Source: Brevundimonas sp. Root1279
GTDB lineage: Bacteria; Pseudomonadota; Alphaproteobacteria; Caulobacterales; Caulobacteraceae
Direction of reading: 5' to 3'
DNA length: 64,000 nucleotides
Assembly: GCF_001425945.1 (NCBI RefSeq)
Contig: NZ_LMEB01000004.1
Location: forward strand, 234,537-298,536
Shown: piece by piece, positions 1-8,181 of the stretch
Position numbering within the stretch: position 1 is the first letter of the stretch
How the letters are laid out: each line of letters begins with the position of its first letter
Position numbers and translations under genes: made by a program
Notes under the pieces: model-generated
Database searches by the model: none
What the model was told of the DNA's origin: nothing
The model's input: the letters and a program-made list of their open reading frames with translations, nothing else

Positions 1-143
1 AGGGCATCGTCACCTGGTTCGACAACTTCTGTGTGCTGCTGCGCCGCGATGGCCAGTCCCAACTGGTCTACAAGCACGCGATCTCGACCATCATGCCGTC
101 GGCGCCGGTTCAGCTGTACGAGCCGGAAGCTGACGAGGACTGA
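1..143 (+). CDS. hfq: RNA chaperone Hfq, C-terminal part
   Basis: Only the last 46 codons are present; the gene begins before the window. The reading frame starts at base 3 with [13 protein letters not shown], followed by YKHAISTI, which are the Sm2 motif and final strands of the Hfq fold. The tail is short and acidic (EPEADED). Hfq forms a hexameric ring that pairs small RNAs with mRNAs in the cytoplasm. Its position directly before hflX matches the widespread hfq-hflX arrangement. Identification is firm although the N-terminal half is missing. Confidence 0.95.
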   Translation, partial: GIVTWFDNFCVLLRRDGQSQLVYKHAISTIMPSAPVQLYEPEADED

Positions 144-268
144 GCGGCTTCAAAATCGGACGGTCGTTCCTATCTAAGCAGACCCCGGCGAACGCCGGGA
201 TCGCAAACGCGCGTCGGCGGTTGTCCGCCTGAACCGCGTCCCCGAACAAGAAAGCGAACCGTCCACAC
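144..268. repeat. hfq-hflX intergenic region with REP-like hairpins
   Basis: This 125-base gap contains a perfect 7-bp stem with an AA loop (CCCGGCG at 184-190, CGCCGGG at 193-199) and a second small hairpin (GGCGG 216-220, CCGCC 225-229). No T-run follows either, so they look more like REP-type palindromes or RNA-processing/attenuation structures than a classical terminator. No convincing promoter was seen, so hflX may be read through from hfq. Confidence 0.4.
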
Positions 269-1570
269 TTGGGTACCCAACTGATCGACCATGCCGTCCC
301 GCTGATCCGGGCCGTCGTAATCCACCCTGACGGGCGCAGCGAAAGCTCGCGCCTGGCGACCGAGCGCCTCGAGGAGGCCGTCGGCCTGGCTCGCGCGCTC
401 GACCTCGATATCCGCGCCGAAGAAATCGTGCGCGTCCGCAAGCCCGTGCCCGCCACCCTGTTCGGCTCGGGCAAGGTCGATGAACTGGCCGCCCTGGTGC
501 GCGCCGCCGAGGCCGAGGCCGTGGTCGTCGACGACGACCTGACCCCGGTGCAGCAGCGCAATCTGGAGAAGGCCTGGGAGTGCAAGGTCATCGACCGCAC
601 CGGCCTGATCCTCGAGATCTTCGGCCGCCGCGCCCGCACCAAGGAAGGGCGGCTGCAGGTCGAACTGGCGCGGCTGGACTACGAACGCTCGCGCCTGGTC
701 CGCACCTGGACCCACCTGGAGCGGCAGCGTGGCGGCACCGGCTCGACCGGCGGCCCCGGCGAAACCCAGATCGAACTCGACCGCCGCCTGATCGCCGACC
801 GCATCGTCAAGCTGAAGGGCGAGCTTGAGGAGGTCCGCCGCACCCGCGGTCTGCACCGCAAGGCGCGCAAGAAGGTCCCGTTCCCGACCGTGGCCCTGGT
901 GGGGTACACCAACGCCGGCAAGTCGACGCTGTTCAACCGTCTGACCGGTTCCGAGGTGCTGGCCAAGGACCTGTTGTTCGCCACCCTGGACACCACCCAG
1001 CGCACGATCCGTCTCCCGCAGGGGCGGCCGGCCATCGTGGCCGACACCGTCGGCTTCATCTCTGACCTGCCGCACGAACTGGTCGAGAGCTTCCGCGCCA
1101 CGCTGGAGGAGGTGGGCGAGGCCGATCTGATCCTGCACGTGCGCGACATCGCCAGCCCCGATAGCGAGGCCCAGGCCAAGGACGTCGAGGCGGTGCTGAA
1201 ACAGATCCCGACCGTCGAGGGCAAGGTCCGCCGCGTGCTCGAGGTCTGGAACAAGACCGACCTGCTGGACGACGACGCCCGCGAGGCCGTGCTGGGCCAG
1301 GCCGAACGCCTGCGCGCCCAGGGTCAGGCGGTCGCTGTCTCGGCCTGGACCGGGGAGGGGATCGAACCTCTGCGCGAAACCATCGCGGCGCTGATCGACG
1401 ACGATCCCGAGACCGAGGTCGTGCTCCAGCCGCACCAGGGCGACGCGCTGGCCTGGCTCTACGCCAACGGTCGGGTCACCGGCCGCGAGACGGACGACGA
1501 GGGCCGCACGCATGTGGTAGTCCGGCTGCATCCGGCGGCGCTGGGACGGTTCGAGCGCCAGTTCGGGTGA
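269..1570 (+). CDS. hflX: GTPase HflX
   Basis: 433 residues, the usual HflX length. The N-terminal HflX domain has the glycine-rich segment GSTGGPGETQIELDRR near residues 158-173. The G domain has a P-loop GYTNAGKST (212-220), G3 DTVGF and G4 NKTD. HflX is a ribosome-associated GTPase that splits stalled or heat-damaged 70S ribosomes. The start used is a TTG 125 bases after hfq; no better upstream start is evident, and a later GTG would cut into the N-terminal domain. It stands between hfq and an antiporter gene that begins 16 bases after its stop. Confidence 0.96.
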   Translation: MGTQLIDHAVPLIRAVVIHPDGRSESSRLATERLEEAVGLARALDLDIRAEEIVRVRKPVPATLFGSGKVDELAALVRAAEAEAVVVDDDLTPVQQRNLEKAWECKVIDRTGLILEIFGRRARTKEGRLQVELARLDYERSRLVRTWTHLERQRGGTGSTGGPGETQIELDRRLIADRIVKLKGELEEVRRTRGLHRKARKKVPFPTVALVGYTNAGKSTLFNRLTGSEVLAKDLLFATLDTTQRTIRLPQGRPAIVADTVGFISDLPHELVESFRATLEEVGEADLILHVRDIASPDSEAQAKDVEAVLKQIPTVEGKVRRVLEVWNKTDLLDDDAREAVLGQAERLRAQGQAVAVSAWTGEGIEPLRETIAALIDDDPETEVVLQPHQGDALAWLYANGRVTGRETDDEGRTHVVVRLHPAALGRFERQFG

Positions 1571-1586
1571 CACCCGGGATCCGCGA

Positions 1587-3224
1587 ATGCACCTGATCGA
1601 GACCACCCTGCTGCTGTTGCTGGCGGTCGTGGTCTCCGGATCGATTGCGCGCATGACGCGGATCGCCCTGCCGCTGGTCCAGATCGCCCTGGGCGCGGCC
1701 ATCGTCCTGGTCACGGGGTCGACCGTCGATCTCGAGCCGGACATCTTCTTCCTGCTCTTCCTGCCGCCGCTGCTGTTCCTCGACGGCTGGCGCATCCCCA
1801 AGGAAGACCTGTTCCGGGACGGGGTGGTGATCCTTGAGCTCGCCCTCGGCCTGGTGCTGTTCACGGTCGTGGGGCTCGGCTTCCTCCTGAGTTGGATGAT
1901 CCCCGACATGCCCCTGGCGGTGGCCTTCGCCCTGGCCGCCATCCTCTCGCCGACCGACCCCATCGCGGTGAAGTCGATCGCCGGCCGCGCGCCCATTCCG
2001 AAGCGGCTGATGCACATCCTCGAGGGTGAGTCGCTGCTCAACGACGCCACGGGTCTGACCTGCATGCGGCTGGCCATCGTCGCAGCCAGCACCGGCGCCT
2101 TCGTCCTGACCCAGGCCATTGGCGACTTCCTCTGGCTGGCCCTGGCCGGTCTGGCGTCCGGCGTGGTGGTGACCCTCGTCATCAGCCTGATCAAGGATCG
2201 GGTCAGTCGCCGCTGGGGCGAGGAGGCGGGCGCCCAGATCCTGATCAGCCTGCTGATCCCCTTCGCCGCCTACCTCGTCGCCGAGGAGCTGCACGCCTCG
2301 GGCATCCTCGCCGCCGTCGCCGCCGGCGTGACCATGAGCTTCACCGAGCGGGGCGGCTATGGCGGCCAGTCGCTGGCGGTCACCCGGATCCGGCGGACGG
2401 TCGTGTGGGACACGGTCCAGTTCGCCGCCAACGGCCTGATCTTCGTGATCCTCGGCGAGCAGATGCCCTCCATCTTCGCCCGCGCCGCGGAAGTTTCCGC
2501 CGCCAGCAGCCGCCCCGAGATCTGGTGGTTGACCGTCTATGTCCTGGTCATAGTCGCCGCGTTGGCCGCTCTGCGCTTCGTCTGGGTGTGGACCTCGTTG
2601 AAGCTGACCCTGTTTCGGAAACGCCAGAAGGGTCCGCCCCCGAAGGTCGGCCTGCGCCTGACCGCCGTGATGTCGCTGGCCGGCGTGCGCGGCGCCATCA
2701 CCTTGGCCGGCATCCTGACCGTACCCTTCACCCTGGCCGACGGCTCTCCCATGCCGGCGCGGACCATGGCCATCTTCCTGGCCGCGGGGGTGATCATCGT
2801 CTCCCTTCTGGTGGCGACCTTCGCCCTGCCGCGCCTGCTCAAGAACATAGAGCTGCCGCCCGAGCCTTCGCATCAGCGCGAGGAAGACGAGAGCCGCGTC
2901 GCCGCCGCCTCGGCCGCCCTGCGCGCCATCGAGGACGCCTCCCACGCGATGGCCGAGGGCAAGACCAACCCGGACCTCTACACTGACGTGGCCGGCCGGC
3001 TGATGGAGCTGTACCGCCATCGCATCGAGAGCCGCAGTCAGATCGGCGATCGCGACATCGCCGAAGCCCGGCTCAACGAATCCGTCGAGAAGCAGCTTCG
3101 CCTGGTCGGCCTCGCCGCCGAACGCAAGGAGCTGGGCCGCCTGGCCAAGGCGCGCCAGATCGACGAGGGCACCGCTCGCCGCCTGATCCGCGAGATCGAC
3201 CTGCAGGAGCTCAGGTACAGCTAG
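1587..3224 (+). CDS. CPA1-family Na+/H+ antiporter
   Basis: 545 residues with about 12 hydrophobic segments over the first 420 and a hydrophilic, helical cytoplasmic tail. CPA1/NhaP-type signatures are visible: FLPPLLFLDGW, then LSPTDPIAV (with the Asp of the ion-binding site) and EGESLLNDATGL. The family exchanges external protons for internal Na+ or K+ at the inner membrane. It begins 16 bases after hflX and may be co-transcribed with it. The C-terminal 120 residues are rich in Arg and Glu and probably regulatory. The ion specificity cannot be read from sequence. Confidence 0.93.
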   Translation: MHLIETTLLLLLAVVVSGSIARMTRIALPLVQIALGAAIVLVTGSTVDLEPDIFFLLFLPPLLFLDGWRIPKEDLFRDGVVILELALGLVLFTVVGLGFLLSWMIPDMPLAVAFALAAILSPTDPIAVKSIAGRAPIPKRLMHILEGESLLNDATGLTCMRLAIVAASTGAFVLTQAIGDFLWLALAGLASGVVVTLVISLIKDRVSRRWGEEAGAQILISLLIPFAAYLVAEELHASGILAAVAAGVTMSFTERGGYGGQSLAVTRIRRTVVWDTVQFAANGLIFVILGEQMPSIFARAAEVSAASSRPEIWWLTVYVLVIVAALAALRFVWVWTSLKLTLFRKRQKGPPPKVGLRLTAVMSLAGVRGAITLAGILTVPFTLADGSPMPARTMAIFLAAGVIIVSLLVATFALPRLLKNIELPPEPSHQREEDESRVAAASAALRAIEDASHAMAEGKTNPDLYTDVAGRLMELYRHRIESRSQIGDRDIAEARLNESVEKQLRLVGLAAERKELGRLAKARQIDEGTARRLIREIDLQELRYS

Positions 3225-3227
3225 GGC

Positions 3228-3283
3228 CCGTCTCCTCCCCGTCGCGCAGCGATGGGGAGGGGGACCGCGAAGCGGTGGAGGGG
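3228..3283 (+). repeat. Left 56-nt inverted repeat of the DUF559 cassette
   Basis: Read on the plus strand, this copy matches the reverse complement of 3649-3704 at 54 of 56 positions. It folds into two hairpins: an 11-bp stem (3235-3245 with 3249-3259, loop GCA, one G-T wobble) and a 5-bp stem (ACCGC 3264-3268, GCGGT 3272-3276, loop GAA). It begins 4 bases after the antiporter stop codon and ends 3 bases before the stop codon of the minus-strand DUF559 gene, so it may also act as a transcription end for both genes. Confidence 0.9.
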
Positions 3284-3285
3284 AA

Positions 3286-3645
3286 TCACCCCAAGCGCCG
3301 CTCGCTGGCGGTTCGCCCAAGGAACTCCAGCACACCCTCGAGATCCACCCGCACCGACTCTGCCGCCAATCTCACCACCCGGATCCCCTGCCTGTGCAGC
3401 CACAGCGTCCGGCGGCGGTCATACTCGACCCTGTCCGGATGAAGGTGGCCTTGGCCATCCACCTCCACGGCCAGTTTCGCCTCGGCGCAGTAGAAGTCGA
3501 GAATGAACGGCCCGACCGGGTGCTGTCGGCGGAACTTGAACCCCTCCAGTCGGCGGCCTCGAAGCCGAATCCAAAGCCGCGCCTCTGGCGGCGACAGCCG
3601 ACGGCGCAGTTCCCTTGCCCGCAGGACGGTGTCACTCCCGGTCAT
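3286..3645 (-). CDS. DUF559 (PD-(D/E)xK-like) protein in an inverted-repeat cassette
   Basis: 119 residues from ATG 3645; a GTG 12 bases upstream in frame is inside the repeat and less likely. The core FKFRRQHPVGPFILDFYC...AVEVDGQGH is typical of DUF559, a Vsr-like endonuclease fold. Candidate active-site residues are D50, E61 and D63. The family's biochemical role is unproven. The gene exactly fills the space between two 56-nt inverted repeats. The upstream repeat ends in GGAGGGG, 3 bases before the ATG, so the Shine-Dalgarno sequence belongs to the repeat. The whole unit looks like a compact mobile or mobilised cassette inserted between the antiporter and the HAD gene. Confidence 0.88.
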   Translation of the reverse strand: MTGSDTVLRARELRRRLSPPEARLWIRLRGRRLEGFKFRRQHPVGPFILDFYCAEAKLAVEVDGQGHLHPDRVEYDRRRTLWLHRQGIRVVRLAAESVRVDLEGVLEFLGRTASERRLG

Positions 3646-3648
3646 TCG

Positions 3649-3704
3649 CCCCTCCACCGCTTCGCGGTCCCCCTCCCCATGGCTGCGCCACGGGGAGGAG
3701 ACGG
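3649..3704 (-). repeat. Right 56-nt inverted repeat of the DUF559 cassette
   Basis: Read on the minus strand this copy equals 3228-3283 except at two positions. Those two positions pair with each other inside the main hairpin (C-G in the left copy, G-C here), so the stem is preserved. Its inner end supplies the ribosome-binding site (GGAGG) of the DUF559 gene starting at 3645. The outer end lies 49 bases from the stop codon of the HAD hydrolase gene. Confidence 0.9.
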
Positions 3705-3753
3705 CGGAGGCTAGGCGGATTGAGAGGCCGACAGAAGCGATTGCAACCCTGGC

Positions 3754-4416
3754 CTAGCGGCCCAGCAGCACTTCAATCTCGGCATAGCTCCCCACGACCT
3801 CATGCGCCCCCGCCGCCAGCAGACGCTCCGCATGCCCATCCCGGATATGCCCGCCGGCGCACAGCCCCACGACCGTCATCCCCGCCGCCACGCCCGCGCG
3901 GACGCCGGTCGGCGTATCCTCGATGACCAGCGCCCGTTCCGGCTCGATCGCCAACGCCGAGGCCGCGTGCAGGAACAGGTCCGGGTGCGGCTTGCCGCGC
4001 GTCACATGCACCGCCGCGCTGAAGATCGGACCGCCGAAGGTCGCGCCGACGCCGAACCGCTCCAGCCCCATCTCGATCCAGCTTACCGGGCTGGATGAGG
4101 CGATGCAGCGTCGCTCCCGACGGCTCGCCAGGAAATCGAGGAAGCCCGCGACCGGGGTCAGCTCCGTCGTCGCGCGGTCGTGGCAGCGGCGGGTCCATTC
4201 GCCATGCACATGATCGGGGCACGGACCACCCAGCCGCTCTTCGATCAGCGGCACGCAGTCGAGCCAGCGCTTGCCCATGTAGATCGACAGCGAGTCATCC
4301 AGGCTTGTCGCGAGGCCGCACTCCGTCAGCAGCTCGGCCAGGACGCGGTTGTTGAGCAGCTCACTGTCCGCCACGACGCCGTCATAGTCGAAGACGATCA
4401 GGTCGTAGCGGCTCAC
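3754..4416 (-). CDS. HAD-superfamily hydrolase
   Basis: 220 residues from a GTG at 4416 that overlaps the mazG stop codon as GTGA, which decides the start; an extension to 4446 would lie inside mazG. Motif I is FDYDGVVADSE, a Ser-rich motif II (SSSP) follows, and motif III/IV shows GKPHPDLFL and VIEDTPTGVRAG. This matches phosphoglycolate phosphatase or beta-phosphoglucomutase-like HAD proteins acting on small phosphorylated metabolites. It is the last gene of the transporter-mazG-HAD operon. The substrate cannot be assigned; a house-cleaning or sugar-phosphate role is a guess. Confidence 0.9.
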   Translation of the reverse strand: MSRYDLIVFDYDGVVADSELLNNRVLAELLTECGLATSLDDSLSIYMGKRWLDCVPLIEERLGGPCPDHVHGEWTRRCHDRATTELTPVAGFLDFLASRRERRCIASSSPVSWIEMGLERFGVGATFGGPIFSAAVHVTRGKPHPDLFLHAASALAIEPERALVIEDTPTGVRAGVAAGMTVVGLCAGGHIRDGHAERLLAAGAHEVVGSYAEIEVLLGR

Positions 4417-5201
4417 GCCCGCTCCGCCGCCTTGGCCGCGTCCCACAGGCGGTCCATCTCGGCCAAGTCGGACTGCTCGGGCGAGCGCCCGTCCTCCGCC
4501 AGCCGCGCCTCGATGAAGTGGAAGCGGCGGACGAATTTGGCGTTGGCCCCGCGCAGGGCGTCCTCGGGCTCGACGCCCAGCTTGCGGGCCAGGTTGGCGA
4601 GCACGAACAGCAGGTCGCCCATCTCGTCGCGCGCCTTCTCCAGGTCGCCGGCGGCGATCTCGGCGCGCAGCTCGGCGACCTCCTCCACGAACTTGTCGAA
4701 CACCTCGTCCGTCGAGGGCCAGTCAAAGCCGACGCGGGCGGCGCGCTTGGTCAGCTTGGCGGCGCGGGCGAGGGCAGGCAGGCCGACCGGCACGTCGTCC
4801 AGCACGCCGTGTTGCTCCTTGTCCTTGCGCTCGGCCGCCTTGATGTCCTCCCAGCGAGCCTTCTGGGCGGCGCCGTCGGGCTTGGCGGCCTCGTCGCCGA
4901 AGACGTGCGGATGGCGCCGCTCCAACTTGTCGGCGATGGCGTTGGCGACATCGTTGAAGGCGAACAGACCCTGCTCCTCAGCCATGCGGGCGTGGAACAC
5001 GACCTGGAACAGTAGGTCGCCCAGCTCGGAGCGCAGGTCGTCCATGTCGCCGCGCTCGATGGCGTCGGCGACCTCATAGGCCTCTTCGAGCGTGTAGGGC
5101 GCGATGGTCTCGAAGGTCTGCTCGACATCCCACGGGCAGCCGCCGACCGGGGCCCGCAGCTTGGCCATGATGGCGATCAGGCGGCCGACGGGCGTGCTCA
5201 T
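4413..5201 (-). CDS. mazG: Nucleoside triphosphate pyrophosphohydrolase MazG
   Basis: 262 residues, normal for two-domain MazG. The N-terminal MazG domain reads GGCPWDVEQT then EEAYEVADAIE and SELGDLLFQVVFHA, giving the EExxE and ExxD metal-binding helices; a second, related domain follows (EVAELRAEIAAGD, DEMGDLLFVLANLAR). The enzyme hydrolyses NTPs to NMP and pyrophosphate, removing non-canonical nucleotides and lowering (p)ppGpp signalling in some bacteria. Its ATG overlaps the stop of the upstream transporter gene (ATGA) and its own stop overlaps the HAD start, so all three are translationally coupled. Confidence 0.96.
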   Translation of the reverse strand: MSTPVGRLIAIMAKLRAPVGGCPWDVEQTFETIAPYTLEEAYEVADAIERGDMDDLRSELGDLLFQVVFHARMAEEQGLFAFNDVANAIADKLERRHPHVFGDEAAKPDGAAQKARWEDIKAAERKDKEQHGVLDDVPVGLPALARAAKLTKRAARVGFDWPSTDEVFDKFVEEVAELRAEIAAGDLEKARDEMGDLLFVLANLARKLGVEPEDALRGANAKFVRRFHFIEARLAEDGRSPEQSDLAEMDRLWDAAKAAERA

Positions 5202-6601
5202 GCCGCCTCCGCCGCGGCGGCATCGCGCTCATCAAGCGCCCGGCGGATTTCGTGGTGCCGGCGCGCCGTCAGGGGGTAGCCCTTCAGCACCCAGGCCGAC
5301 GCCGCCATCAGCAAGGCGGGGACGAGGATGAAGAGGACCTGCAGGGTGATCAGAGACGTCTCGCTATTGCCTCCCGGCCCCGGCAAGGCGCGGAAGCCCA
5401 CGAACTGCAGGATGAGATAGGGGACCAGAGCGACGACGTGGCCGATCTTGGTCGTCGCCGATAGGATCGACAGCATCAGCCCGGTGCGGTCCACGCCCGT
5501 CTCGTAGCGCTCCTCGTCGCCTGCGTCTGCCATCATGGCGCGGGTCAGGAACAAGCCGGCCGCATAGGGCAGGCCGGCGATGAACATGACGATGGCGGTC
5601 AAGACGAAGTTGTGCCCCGGCGCCAGCGTCGCCCCGAGATAAAGGACGGCCGACGCAATCCCGGCGATGGCCAGGCCGCGATCCTTGCCGACCCGCGTCG
5701 CCAGCCACGCCCAGAACGGCGCCCCGCACAGGCCGCCGATGAAGTAGAGGACCATGAGCGGTCCGGCCTGCGCATGGTCGTAGCCCTTGATCTGACCGAA
5801 GAAGAAGAACAGCAGCGAGCCGGTGATCCCCGGCGCGATGCCCAGCAGCAGGTCCGCGAACAGCAGCTTGCGCACCACCGGCTTCTTGAACAACGACACA
5901 TAGGCGCCAAGACTGCCGTGCGGTTGGCCTCCGCTGGTGATGGGTTCGGGAACAGCCAGCAGCGCCAGGCCTACGGTCGCCGGCAGGGCGATGACGATCG
6001 CCCAGCCCATGATCCGGACGCCGTCGGCGTAGTCTCCGATGCCGGTCTTCTCCACGACCGTCGGCAGGATCAGGATGAGGACCACGCCGATGATGTTGAA
6101 CACCTGCCACCAGCCATAGACGCGGCTGCGCTGGTCGTATTCGGGCGCCAAGACTGCGGCCCAACCCAACTGGCTCAGCGTGCCGATCGAGAAGCCGAGA
6201 TACAGGACCAGCAGCCAGGCGAAGAGGAATATCGGGCCCGCGCCCGGCTGGACGGCGACGAACATCATATAGGCCGCCAGCATCAAGATTGGCGTCGCTA
6301 GCACCAGCCAGGGGCGATAGCGCCCGAACCGACTCTTGGTCCGGTCCATGGCCCAGCCGATGAACGGATCGAAGGTGATGTCGATCAGACGGACGATCAT
6401 GAACATCGCCGCCACCGCCCCCAGCTCCAATCCCACGAAGGTGGCGTAGAAGTCCGGCAGGGTGACGGGCAGGGCGACGCCGAACGCCGCCAGCGGCAGG
6501 CAGACGCTCGAAAACGCCGCCAGCACCGCATTGGAGCGGCGCACGGGCGCGGAGGAAGCGGCCGGCTGGGCGGCGGGCGCGGTCTGGGCGGCGTCGGTCA
6601 T
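5198..6601 (-). CDS. GPH/MelB-type MFS sugar transporter
   Basis: 467 residues with about 12 transmembrane segments. The N-terminal half contains IRLID-type motif text VRLIDITFDPFIGWAMDRT followed by SRFGRYRPWL, characteristic of the glycoside-pentoside-hexuronide:cation symporter family (MFS_2). An Ala/Pro-rich cytoplasmic N-terminus of about 25 residues precedes the first helix. It heads the minus-strand operon with mazG and the HAD gene, with a 4-base overlap. The family couples sugar uptake to Na+ or H+; the substrate is unknown here. The 148 bases upstream, shared with the divergent peptidase gene, should hold its promoter. Confidence 0.9.
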   Translation of the reverse strand: MTDAAQTAPAAQPAASSAPVRRSNAVLAAFSSVCLPLAAFGVALPVTLPDFYATFVGLELGAVAAMFMIVRLIDITFDPFIGWAMDRTKSRFGRYRPWLVLATPILMLAAYMMFVAVQPGAGPIFLFAWLLVLYLGFSIGTLSQLGWAAVLAPEYDQRSRVYGWWQVFNIIGVVLILILPTVVEKTGIGDYADGVRIMGWAIVIALPATVGLALLAVPEPITSGGQPHGSLGAYVSLFKKPVVRKLLFADLLLGIAPGITGSLLFFFFGQIKGYDHAQAGPLMVLYFIGGLCGAPFWAWLATRVGKDRGLAIAGIASAVLYLGATLAPGHNFVLTAIVMFIAGLPYAAGLFLTRAMMADAGDEERYETGVDRTGLMLSILSATTKIGHVVALVPYLILQFVGFRALPGPGGNSETSLITLQVLFILVPALLMAASAWVLKGYPLTARRHHEIRRALDERDAAAAEAA

Positions 6602-6749
6602 GGACGAGTCCGGAGCACGGCCGCGAGTCGGCCGCGGCCCAGCATGCCGCCTTTGCCGCCGGCGCGCGAGACGTGCCCGGCGGTCCCGCTCGCCGACGTT
6701 CGCGTGAAGCCTCTTGCCGGGACTCGGCGTTCGGGGTCACCATCCCCCC

Positions 6750-7625
6750 ATGTCGATGCGTGCCGTCCTGTTGGCCCTCAGCGCCGTCGCGGTTCTCGCT
6801 TTCGGAGGACCTGCGAGGGCCCAGGAGCGCGGGCCCGAAGTCTGCGACGCGGGCGAGGCCGAATGGGCCGGCCCGACCATGGCCAATGCGGTCTCGTTCT
6901 ACTCGCTCGAATGGACGCCGTTCGGCGCTGCTGAGTGGGGCTGGGAGATCTACCTGCCGCTGATCCAGAGGGAGATCGGCACCAACTGCGCACCGAACTC
7001 GCCACGCTTCGCCCAGGCTCTCGCCGGGTTCCAGGCGGCCAACGCCCTGCCGGCGACCGGTTGGTTCGACACCGAGACCTTCCTGGTCTTCAAGGGCCTC
7101 TGGCAGGGCCGCCGACCCTTCATCATGGCCCGGGTGCGCGAGGAGCCGTGCCCGGCGCCGCCGCCGCTGTACCAGCTCGGATACCTGGTCGAGTCGGAGG
7201 AACACGCCGATCGCCTGACCCGGCTGCTGCGCCGTGACGTGCTGGACGCGTATCGCCAGATGGTCGCGGCGGCCCGCGCTGAAGTGCCCGAGGTCGCAGC
7301 CAATCCGGAGCTCCTGCAGATTTTCTCGGCCTTCCGGGATCCCGAAGCCGACGCCGCCCGCTGCGCCGCCCAGGGCAACTGCGACGGCCTGCGCCGCGCC
7401 GTTTGTTCGCCGCACCGGACTGGAACCGCCGTCGACCTGTACGTGGGACAGGGCTACGGCATGGGCGTCGACAACACCTCGCCGGAAAGCCGGCGGCAGA
7501 TGACCCGCGGCGCCACCTACCGCTGGCTGGTGGCCAACGCCGGCCGCTTCGGCTTCGTGCCCTATGTCTACGAGCCCTGGCATTGGGAGTGGGTGAGCCC
7601 GACAGGCGGCTATGCCGGTCCTTGA
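6750..7625 (+). CDS. Secreted M15-family D-Ala-D-Ala carboxypeptidase (VanY-like)
   Basis: 291 residues. ATG 6750 (or 6756) gives a clear signal peptide ending ARA near residue 24. A peptidoglycan-binding-like helical region follows (QALAGFQAANALPATGWFD), then the M15B catalytic domain. Zinc ligands and catalytic residues are visible: H222 and D229 in SPHRTGTAVD, E275 and H278 in EPWHWEW. Such enzymes trim peptidoglycan stem peptides in the periplasm. The last 14 bases overlap the next gene, which encodes a HELTH protein, so the two are probably expressed together. Confidence 0.9.
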   Translation: MSMRAVLLALSAVAVLAFGGPARAQERGPEVCDAGEAEWAGPTMANAVSFYSLEWTPFGAAEWGWEIYLPLIQREIGTNCAPNSPRFAQALAGFQAANALPATGWFDTETFLVFKGLWQGRRPFIMARVREEPCPAPPPLYQLGYLVESEEHADRLTRLLRRDVLDAYRQMVAAARAEVPEVAANPELLQIFSAFRDPEADAARCAAQGNCDGLRRAVCSPHRTGTAVDLYVGQGYGMGVDNTSPESRRQMTRGATYRWLVANAGRFGFVPYVYEPWHWEWVSPTGGYAGP

Positions 7626-8118
7626 ATCCTGGCCGGTCCGGCCGCTCGGCAGCCGGACGCTGACTCACGGCGAACGGGTGCTGGCCGAAAGCGCCTTCGG
7701 GGACGCCCTCGATCTCGACCGCATCCGGTTCCTGGCCTCACCTTGGCCCTTCGACCGCGCCTTCGTGCCCGGTCGCTGGTTCGCCCGCGAATGGATCGTC
7801 TGGCCCTGGCGGACGCTCCCGGCGGACATCGCCGCAGAGTCCCTGAAGCTGCGGGCGACTTTCATCCACGAGTTGACCCATGTCTGGCAGGCGCAGCAGG
7901 GCGTGAACCTGATCACCGGCAAGATCCGCGCGGGCGACAAGCCGTCGTCCTACGAATACCCGGTCGGCATGGACTGCGCCTGGGGCGACTTGAACATCGA
8001 GCAGCAGGCCATGGTGGTGGAGCACCGTTTCCGCCTGCTGCAGGGTGGCAAGGTTCCGGCGGATCCAGCCTTCTACGACCGGGTCTGCCCGATCGGGCCG
8101 AGGATCAGCCAGGCCTGA
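7612..8118 (+). CDS. Small HExxH protein, 'vgr-related' type
   Basis: 168 residues with no signal peptide or membrane segment. It contains a zincin-like motif HELTHVWQ (H86, E87, H90) after a region with WPFDRAFVPG and WPWRTLP. It resembles small proteins usually labelled 'vgr-related' in alphaproteobacteria, whose function is not known. The distance from the motif to a third ligand is unclear; conserved-looking Asp and Glu follow (GMDCAWGD, NIEQQAMVVEHRF). The ORF overlaps the upstream M15 peptidase by 14 bases, suggesting a cell-wall connection, which is inference only. Confidence 0.75.
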   Translation: MPVLESWPVRPLGSRTLTHGERVLAESAFGDALDLDRIRFLASPWPFDRAFVPGRWFAREWIVWPWRTLPADIAAESLKLRATFIHELTHVWQAQQGVNLITGKIRAGDKPSSYEYPVGMDCAWGDLNIEQQAMVVEHRFRLLQGGKVPADPAFYDRVCPIGPRISQA

Positions 8119-8181
8119 GGCTTGCGAGGGAAGGGGCTCGCCCCATATTAGATACTTCATCAGTTACAGAATGGAGTCGTC

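Noticed and set aside
170..2194. 674-codon open frame on the minus strand across hflX and the antiporter gene
   Set aside because: It lies antisense to two well-supported genes, has a Arg/Gln/Gly-rich shadow composition and no recognisable domain; long antisense frames are expected at this GC content.
5364..7583. 739-codon minus-strand frame across the transporter and M15 peptidase genes
   Set aside because: It overlaps genes with clear motifs on both strands and has typical shadow composition.
8131..8146. GGGGCTCGCCCC before the dioxygenase gene considered as a terminator
   Set aside because: The loop would be only two bases and no T-run follows; it is too short to support.
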